A stretch of DNA of 11,338 bases from Fidelibacterota bacterium (GTDB taxonomy: Bacteria > Fidelibacterota > JAANXI01), in the NCBI GenBank assembly GCA_018263365.1, contig JAANXI010000133.1:1-11338 (forward strand), written 5' to 3'. A program made the position numbers and the translations under genes. This document shows positions 6,414 through 11,338 of the stretch, piece after piece. Positions within the stretch are counted from its first letter, which is position 1. Each line of letters opens with the position of its first letter. Below the pieces are notes generated by a model, which saw only the letters and a list, made by a program, of their open reading frames with translations, was not told the DNA's origin and made no database searches.

Positions 6414-7378
6414 TTTCCGCAGGCATTGTCGGAGGCGCCGGGTACACAGCTGGTGAACTACTTCGCCTTCTGCTCCATCACCCCGAAGTATCGATATCAG
6501 GTATTCACAGCACCAGTCACGCCGGACAACTGGTGACAGCCGTCCACGATGATCTTATTGGCGATACGGACCTGGAATTTTCCAGTGATATCCCGGCAAA
6601 TGCGGAGGTACTATATCTCTGCATGGGGCACGGCCGGTCGAAGGAGTTTCTGGAAACTACCAATGTTGATATGGCAACCCGTATCATTGATCTGAGTCAG
6701 GATTTCCGAATGGATTCGCACCCAAAGCGGATATTCGTTTACGGCCTGCCAGAAGCCTATCGGTCAGACATTTTGGAGTCGAAGAACACCGCAAATCCTG
6801 GCTGCTTTGCCACGGCTATCCAGCTAGGACTATTACCACTGGCGGATACGCAACTACTTAAGTCAGAGATACAAGTGACCGGTATTACCGGATCCACAGG
6901 CGCCGGACAAAAGCCACGTGAGACCACGCACTTCAGCTGGCGGAACAATAACTTATCGGTATACAAACCGTTCACGCACCAACATTTGCAAGAAATCAGA
7001 CAGACACTCGGTTCGCTGCAATCCGAATTTGATCACGCCATCAACTTTGTGCCGGTCCGGGGTGATTTTCCGCGAGGAATCTTTGCGGTAATGCACCTGA
7101 AATCTGATCTGAAAGAGCCGGATGCGAGATCGCTCTACGAACGGTATTACGCCGATGCCCCGTTCACTCATTTCACTCCTGAGAACCCCAGTCTGAAACA
7201 GGTGGTGAATACCAATAAATGTCTGTTGTACATGGAAAAGCACGAGGATAACCTAATGATTGTCAGCATGATTGATAATCTGCTGAAAGGCGCCAGCGGA
7301 CAAGCCGTCCAAAACATGAATCTGATGTTCGGGCTCAATGAAAAAACCGGACTCCAGCTGAAAGCAAGCGTATTTTAA
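6410..7378 (+). CDS. argC: N-acetyl-gamma-glutamyl-phosphate reductase
   Basis: NADPH-dependent reductase converting N-acyl-glutamyl phosphate to the N-acyl-glutamate semialdehyde, the third arginine step. The 322 residues show an N-terminal dinucleotide-binding loop (GGAGYTAGELLRLL, 8-21), the catalytic cysteine in NPGCFAT (Cys132), and the Bacteroidetes-type segment GSTGAGQKP with THFSWRNNNLSVYKPFTHQH following. His190 or His192 of that segment is a candidate catalytic base. The VPVRGDFPRGIF stretch and the C-terminal NLLKGASGQAVQNMN signature are intact. The acyl group may be succinyl rather than acetyl, as in Bacteroides; this protein alone does not decide it. The gene overlaps the GNAT stop by ATGA and ends two bases before argD. 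Confidence 0.95.
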   Translation: MISAGIVGGAGYTAGELLRLLLHHPEVSISGIHSTSHAGQLVTAVHDDLIGDTDLEFSSDIPANAEVLYLCMGHGRSKEFLETTNVDMATRIIDLSQDFRMDSHPKRIFVYGLPEAYRSDILESKNTANPGCFATAIQLGLLPLADTQLLKSEIQVTGITGSTGAGQKPRETTHFSWRNNNLSVYKPFTHQHLQEIRQTLGSLQSEFDHAINFVPVRGDFPRGIFAVMHLKSDLKEPDARSLYERYYADAPFTHFTPENPSLKQVVNTNKCLLYMEKHEDNLMIVSMIDNLLKGASGQAVQNMNLMFGLNEKTGLQLKASVF

Positions 7379-7380
7379 CG

Positions 7381-8517
7381 ATGAAGATGTTTCCGGTTTA
7401 CAAGCAATTCGACATCGAACCGGTCCGCGGAGAAGGCCCATATCTTTGGGATGAAGACGGTAACAAATACCTCGACTTCTACGGCGGCCTTGCCGTGATT
7501 TCTGTGGGACATAGCCATCCGGCATTTGTGCGGACCATTCAGCAGCAGATGGAGGCTCCCGGATATTATTCCAACGCGGTTCCGAACCGTTTGCAGGATG
7601 AAGTCGCAGAGAGACTCGGAAAATCCTCAGGGTATGAGGAATATCAGTTATTCCTCTGCAATTCAGGCGCGGAAGCCGTGGAAAATGCACTGAAACTTGC
7701 TTCATTTCAAAACGGTCGAGAAAAAATAATCGCATTCAGAAATGGATTTCACGGGCGCACCTCCGCTGCCGTGAACGTAACCGATAACGAAAACATTCAG
7801 GCACCGATCAACCGGAATCTGGATGTGGAGATTCTGCCCCTCAATGATTTTGAGGCACTAGCTGAGACTTTTTCAGATACCGATATTTGCGCAGTGATCA
7901 TCGAAGGTATCCAGGGAATCGGTGGCGTCCACATTCCTGAGACGGAATTTTTACAGCACCTCAGGAAACTGTGCACCGAAAACGGCGCTACGCTCATCCT
8001 GGACGAAATCCAGTCCGGATACGGCCGGAGCGGTCGCTTTTTCGCACACCAGTTCGCAGGTATCCACCCGGATCTCATCACGGTCGCCAAAGGCATGGGC
8101 AACGGATTTCCGATTGCCGGTGTGCTTATTAGTCCGGATTTCGAAGCAAAATCCGGGATGCTTGGCTCGACATTCGGAGGAAATCATTTGGCAAGCGCAG
8201 CAGGCATAGCGGTGCTGGATATCATTGAAAAGGAGAACCTCCTAGAAAATGCCGGGCGAATCGGCGATTATTTGATCTCGAATTTACAATCCATCTCGGG
8301 GATTGCGGATATTCGTGGAAAGGGACTGATGCTCGGCATCGAATTTCCGTTTCCGGCTGGAGAAATTCGTGAGGCATTGCTGTACAAGCAACGAATTTTT
8401 ACCGGTTCGTCTTCTGACAAAAATACTCTGCGAATCCTGCCACCTTTGACTTTTACCGAAGATCATGCTGAGCAATTCCTGGATGCCCTAACAAAAGTAT
8501 TGAACTATTATGAATAA
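7381..8517 (+). CDS. argD: Acetyl- or succinylornithine aminotransferase
   Basis: PLP-dependent class III aminotransferase turning the N-acyl-glutamate semialdehyde into N-acyl-ornithine with glutamate as amino donor. The 378 residues carry NSGAEAVENALK (94-105, phosphate-binding region), FHGRT (123-127), the PLP-ring aspartate in LDEIQSGYGRSG (Asp208) and the Schiff-base lysine in VAKGMGNGFPI (Lys237). STFGGN and RILPPL are near the C-terminus. The length is normal for the shorter Bacteroidetes forms. It begins two bases after the argC stop, with no strong ribosome-binding site, and its last 8 bases overlap argB, so coupling in both directions is likely. No broken residue was seen. Confidence 0.94.
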   Translation: MKMFPVYKQFDIEPVRGEGPYLWDEDGNKYLDFYGGLAVISVGHSHPAFVRTIQQQMEAPGYYSNAVPNRLQDEVAERLGKSSGYEEYQLFLCNSGAEAVENALKLASFQNGREKIIAFRNGFHGRTSAAVNVTDNENIQAPINRNLDVEILPLNDFEALAETFSDTDICAVIIEGIQGIGGVHIPETEFLQHLRKLCTENGATLILDEIQSGYGRSGRFFAHQFAGIHPDLITVAKGMGNGFPIAGVLISPDFEAKSGMLGSTFGGNHLASAAGIAVLDIIEKENLLENAGRIGDYLISNLQSISGIADIRGKGLMLGIEFPFPAGEIREALLYKQRIFTGSSSDKNTLRILPPLTFTEDHAEQFLDALTKVLNYYE

Positions 8518-9136
8518 ACTCTATGTCATAAAAATCGGTGGCAGCGTCATCAAAGATGAGTCCCAGCTTTCGGAATTTCTGGATCAGTTTAAACGGATCG
8601 ATGCGCCGAAAATCCTGGTACACGGCGGCGGCAGCAAGGCGACCTCCGTGGCGGAATCCCTGGGCGTGAACGTTCAGATGACCGATGGGCGCCGAATCAC
8701 CGGCGCTGAAATGCTCGAGGTCGTCACGATGGTTTACGGCGGGCTCATCAATAAAAACTTGGTGGCGCAACTTCAGAATCGCGGATGCAATGCGATTGGC
8801 CTCACGGGAGCCGATGCGGACATCATCCATGCCCACCGACGAGAAATCGCCGATATCAATTACGGGTATGTTGGGGATATCAATTCGGTCAAGACGGGTA
8901 CATTACACAGATTTCTGGAAAGCGGTTTAACACCGGTAGTTGCGGCCCTGACGCACGACGGCCAGGGAACAATGCTTAACACAAACGCTGATACCATCGC
9001 AGCGACGGTCGCCGGTGCCTTTAGTGCTGATTACCATGTCGAACTGCTCTTCTGCTTCGAACATAACGGCGTGCTGGAATCATTGAAAAATCCGGCCTCT
9101 GTTTTATCCAGTTTAAGTTATCAAGATTATACCTAA
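8510..9136 (+). CDS. argB: N-acetylglutamate kinase, C-terminally truncated
   Basis: Amino-acid kinase family member that phosphorylates N-acyl-glutamate, the second arginine step. The N-terminal two thirds are typical: KIGGS (8-12), HGGGS (38-42), TDGRRIT (58-64), GLTGADADII (98-107), the Bacteroidetes-like TMVYGGLINK (73-82) and the substrate-site NTNAD (157-161). The product stops at 208 residues, whereas relatives have about 255-265. The missing tail should hold the G(M/I)(I/L)PK motif, whose lysine contributes to nucleotide or phosphoryl binding. A matching IIPKL is present immediately downstream in the +1 frame (see the remnant at 9123). The protein as read is therefore probably inactive, unless frameshifting or a sequence error restores it. 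It starts inside argD (ATGAATAA overlap) without a clear ribosome-binding site. Confidence 0.85.
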   Translation: MNKLYVIKIGGSVIKDESQLSEFLDQFKRIDAPKILVHGGGSKATSVAESLGVNVQMTDGRRITGAEMLEVVTMVYGGLINKNLVAQLQNRGCNAIGLTGADADIIHAHRREIADINYGYVGDINSVKTGTLHRFLESGLTPVVAALTHDGQGTMLNTNADTIAATVAGAFSADYHVELLFCFEHNGVLESLKNPASVLSSLSYQDYT

Positions 9137-9158
9137 ATTGAGCGATTGTTGTGGATGA
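9123..9158 (+). pseudogene. argB: Out-of-frame remnant of the argB C-terminal motif
   Basis: In the +1 frame relative to argB this short stretch reads KIIPKLSDC before a TGA. It matches the conserved (M/I)(I/L)PKL segment that argB should contain about 20 residues after its present end. The usual linker of about 10-15 residues between the last argB residues (LSYQDY) and this motif is missing. A deletion joining two similar AAGATTAT-like strings, together with a frame change, would explain both facts; that is an inference. Beyond it, a -1-frame stretch to the TGA at 9256-9258 may hold more of the tail, but its similarity is too weak to assert. Confidence 0.45.
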
Positions 9159-9229
9159 GATGTGCCAATCTGTTGAGCGCGAAGGCTCCGTGAAATCTGC
9201 GGCGAACGTAAGTGTTGAAACTCCGACAG

Positions 9230-9285
9230 ATCCGGCCCGCAGAATTGCAGGAAAGTGACTCCAAGCAGTAACACCGGATTTTTTT
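9230..9285 (+). terminator. Weak candidate terminator in the convergent gap
   Basis: ATCCGG (9230-9235) can pair with CCGGAT (9274-9279), which runs into seven T residues (9279-9285). The 38-base loop is long for an intrinsic terminator, although a minor GTGACT/AGTAAC pairing could close part of it. The position between argB and the opposing gene suits a terminator. Confidence 0.25.
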
Positions 9286-9313
9286 CATAATACTGTCCCC
9301 CTTTTGTGCAATA

Positions 9314-10429
9314 TTAACTCCATTCTTCTGACATATCGATTCTCATATCCCGCAGATCATTCATAAAGCGTTGTGGCTCTACAACATTGGCCTGATACCA
9401 TAGCCCAGGAGCGCCAATCGTCCCATCGAGATACTGCATAAGACACGCCACCACCGGCACTGCCGTCAGATAATAGCCATCCCGGTGTGAAATCCGCATC
9501 AGGAATTTGTGTGGTGTCTCGTTATTCTTTCCCTCCGCTTCAAGTTGCAATATTGTGAGGAACGGAGGGCTGCTGGTCAACTGCAAACTCCAAAGAAGGA
9601 GTTGTCCAACCGGTCGTTTCAATCGATCCGGCCAAATCTTCATTCCCAGCCAGCCAAGCATCATAACAACATAGTCCACAAACCAGTGGAATCCGGTCAC
9701 GTAAAACCCGGTTTCCTGTAATGACGGGAATTCTTCAGGCAGGGATGTCAGCTCCTGCAGGAACATCGGTGCGCAATTTTTCGTTCCCAGCGGATCACCA
9801 AAATCGAATCGGCGCATATTTTTCCATGAGGCTTCCCATTCCCCATTTTTGTAAACGTCATACCGGTAATCCCGGAATTCCTCTGCCATCTCGGTCCTGG
9901 TCGATTCCGAAACATCGACCGCCTTCCAATTCTGCCGGATATAGCTGCTGACATTGGCAGATCGGAGCGTCTCAAATTTGGAGGCGGCGTATCGGACCAT
10001 TGCCGCCGGCAGCCCTGGATGGAAGCCTCCGTCAGTAATGATACACGAGTCGGATTCCTCAATTTGTGGACGCATGGATTCCAATATATTCACCTTTTGC
10101 GTGGAGTATTGTGTATCCAGGTAATCCACTTTCACCGCCAGAATAGTCTGAACGATCTCCCGGGTGAATTCGGCAGTACTTGCGGCATTGACCACGAAAT
10201 CCACGTTAGCACAAGCCAACCTGAGCGCCGCAGCATCAGTGGCATCTACCGACAGCGCCGATACCCTATCACCCGGAAACCGGGAATTGAGATTCTGTAC
10301 AAACTCGGTCGCCCTGCTTTGATTTCTCCCGGCAATGGCGATTTTGACATCGGTCTGTTTAAGCAGCAATTCGGCTATCAGGCGACCAGTATTTCCGTAG
10401 CCGCCGAGCACTAACATTCGTTGATTCAT
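9314..10429 (-). CDS. Saccharopine dehydrogenase-like NAD(P)-binding protein
   Basis: Probable NAD(P)-dependent oxidoreductase of the saccharopine dehydrogenase-like family, 371 residues. The N-terminus is a Rossmann fold: LVLGGYGNTGR (6-16) with GRNQSRA after the second strand, which suits NADP binding. The pattern VDFVVNAAS, VDYLDTQYS and ITDGGFHPGLPAAMVRY follows, as in this family. The C-terminal half has a hydrophobic stretch (FHWFVDYVVMMLGWLGM) that may contact membrane or lie in the dimer interface, and an HRDGYYLTAVPVVACLMQYL helix typical of the family. The substrate is unknown; a true saccharopine or lysine role is not supported by any neighbour. The ATG at 10429 is supported by a strong ribosome-binding site. 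It points against the arginine genes, in the same direction as pheA, with about 200 bases between them. Confidence 0.85.
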   Translation of the reverse strand: MNQRMLVLGGYGNTGRLIAELLLKQTDVKIAIAGRNQSRATEFVQNLNSRFPGDRVSALSVDATDAAALRLACANVDFVVNAASTAEFTREIVQTILAVKVDYLDTQYSTQKVNILESMRPQIEESDSCIITDGGFHPGLPAAMVRYAASKFETLRSANVSSYIRQNWKAVDVSESTRTEMAEEFRDYRYDVYKNGEWEASWKNMRRFDFGDPLGTKNCAPMFLQELTSLPEEFPSLQETGFYVTGFHWFVDYVVMMLGWLGMKIWPDRLKRPVGQLLLWSLQLTSSPPFLTILQLEAEGKNNETPHKFLMRISHRDGYYLTAVPVVACLMQYLDGTIGAPGLWYQANVVEPQRFMNDLRDMRIDMSEEWS

Positions 10430-10433
10430 GGAA

Positions 10434-10442
10434 CCCTCCTTT
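10434..10442 (-). promoter_or_regulatory. Strong Shine-Dalgarno sequence of the oxidoreductase gene
   Basis: On the minus strand AAAGGAGGG lies four bases before the ATG at 10429. It is the best ribosome-binding site in the window and fixes this start. Most other genes here lack a good one. Confidence 0.8.
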
Positions 10443-10516
10443 GCTGGAAGGCAACGTTTTCATTATGAATATTATGAGGGCATGTGTAGTAACATACGAT
10501 CCGGTATCCGGCCGAT

Positions 10517-10544
10517 GGTATACATGAATTTTACGCTGTAACAA
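10517..10544 (-). promoter_or_regulatory. Possible sigma-70-like promoter
   Basis: Minus-strand TTGTTA (10539-10544) and TATACC (10517-10522) are separated by 16 bases, each matching four of six consensus positions. The pair lies about 87 bases upstream of the oxidoreductase ATG, in the gap after pheA. Bacteroidetes often use a different consensus, so this is a weak candidate. Confidence 0.25.
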
Positions 10545-10625
10545 CGCGCCGGTCAACAGGAAATGCTCATCTATCAATCATGGAGGATTCGAAGTTGTCA
10601 ATGAAAACACCCACAAAATTTCGGT

Positions 10626-11338
10626 TCACGGTTTCCTGGTTGCTGACTCGCCCTTTTCACCAATGGGATAGCTGCCGAGCACTTTTAAAAACTTGGCTTC
10701 CGACTCCAGCTCCTGCATGGCTTTCCGGACGTTGGGCTGATCTGTTCCGCCCTCAAAATCCGCATAAAATACATACTCCCAGGGATTTTCGGGGATAGGA
10801 CGCGACTGAATTTTTGTGAGGTTTATCTTGTTCCTGGTCAGTTTGTGTAGGCACTCTTCCAATGCCCCGGGATGGTGCTCGGTTTTAAACGCAATACTCG
10901 TCTTTTCGCGCCGCAAGTCATCGGGCTCTTTTGTGGCAATAACCAAAAACCGTGTCATATTCGTGTCCATCGTCTGGATATCTTCGGCCAGGATATCCAG
11001 ATTGTAGATCTTCCCTGCCAGGGCGGATGCAATAGCGGCGTGGGTGGGTTCCCCGGCTTCGGCGACCATCTTGGCGGCGCCGGCAGTATCGTATTCCGGC
11101 ACCGTTTTCACATTTAAGTCTTTCAAAAACACCTCACACTGTTTCAGCGCCATGGGATGAGACAGGACTGTTTCTATATCCGAAAGTATCACGCCCCGTT
11201 TGGCGAGCAAACAGTGCCGGATTGGTGCGTACACCTCATTGACCGCTGTCACCGGTTTATTAAGAAAAAAGTCATAATTCCTGGACACAGACCCGGCGAT
11301 GCTATTCTCAACCGGGATCATTCCGGCATCCAGATCAC
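10626..11338 (-). CDS. pheA: Prephenate dehydratase with ACT domain, 5' end outside window
   Basis: Converts prephenate to phenylpyruvate for phenylalanine synthesis, in the cytosol. The frame is open to the window edge; the ATG at 11321 is internal, since the codons before it (DLDAG, running into MIPVENSIAGSV) continue the family pattern. About 40-50 N-terminal residues are missing. Conserved segments are PVENSIAGSV, SHPMALKQC, DTAGAAKMV and the catalytic TRF in MTRFLVIA. A C-terminal ACT domain follows with HHPGALEECLHKL and KIQSRPIPENPWEYVFY, the expected site for phenylalanine feedback. The equivalent of the E. coli ESRP motif reads QSRP. No chorismate mutase domain is visible in the part present, so this is probably the monofunctional form. 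Confidence 0.93.
   Translation of the reverse strand, partial: DLDAGMIPVENSIAGSVSRNYDFFLNKPVTAVNEVYAPIRHCLLAKRGVILSDIETVLSHPMALKQCEVFLKDLNVKTVPEYDTAGAAKMVAEAGEPTHAAIASALAGKIYNLDILAEDIQTMDTNMTRFLVIATKEPDDLRREKTSIAFKTEHHPGALEECLHKLTRNKINLTKIQSRPIPENPWEYVFYADFEGGTDQPNVRKAMQELESEAKFLKVLGSYPIGEKGESATRKP

Noticed and set aside
6410..9136. LysW-dependent lysine or ornithine pathway genes (lysY, lysJ, lysZ)
   Set aside because: No LysW-like carrier with a C-terminal EDWGE is present, and the proteins carry Bacteroidetes ArgC/ArgD/ArgB-like segments.
9137..9313. Insertion-sequence remnant in the convergent gap
   Set aside because: The ACTGTCCCCC string hinted at a mobile-element end, but no paired end, transposase fragment or target duplication was found.

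Overview
The window looks like a chromosomal stretch from a bacterium of the FCB group (Bacteroidetes or a relative such as Balneolia, Rhodothermia or Calditrichia). That placement rests on two things. The arginine genes (a GNAT acyltransferase, argC, argD, argB) have the Bacteroidetes-type forms of these proteins. The left end carries intergenic palindromic repeats of a kind I associate with Bacteroidetes genomes. No rRNA, tRNA, CRISPR array, phage gene or intact insertion sequence was seen. Species-level placement is not possible by eye.

Layout. Positions 1-396 hold no gene and are a mosaic of structured intergenic repeats, including a long imperfect palindrome (about 237-365). A two-component pair follows on the minus strand: an OmpR/PhoB-type response regulator (1863-2588) overlaps a membrane histidine kinase (397-1866) by ATGA. 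The regulator is interrupted by an in-frame TAG inside its receiver domain. A 287-base divergent intergenic region (2589-2875) with short tandem repeats separates it from a plus-strand run of six close-packed genes: typA/bipA, a YheT-type alpha/beta hydrolase, a GNAT acyltransferase, argC, argD and argB. On the minus strand beyond a convergent gap lie a saccharopine-dehydrogenase-like oxidoreductase (9314-10429) and a prephenate dehydratase (pheA) whose 5' end runs off the right edge.

How the genes work together. The GNAT protein probably acylates glutamate. ArgB would phosphorylate the product, ArgC reduce it to the semialdehyde and ArgD transaminate it, giving N-acyl-ornithine for arginine synthesis. 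Whether the acyl group is acetyl or succinyl cannot be decided here. The junctions GNAT/argC (ATGA) and argD/argB (8-base overlap) suggest translational coupling. The later-step genes argF, argG, argH and an acylornithine deacylase are absent from the window.

The most notable observations are three lesions or oddities within about 7 kb. (1) The response regulator has an amber codon where a sense codon is expected. (2) The GNAT frame extends 46 codons upstream of its first ATG with conserved-looking sequence but no ATG/GTG/TTG, implying an ATT start or a lost start. (3) argB stops early, and the family's conserved (M/I)xPK motif lies just downstream in the +1 frame. They may be real decay, programmed events or sequence errors; read-level data would decide.
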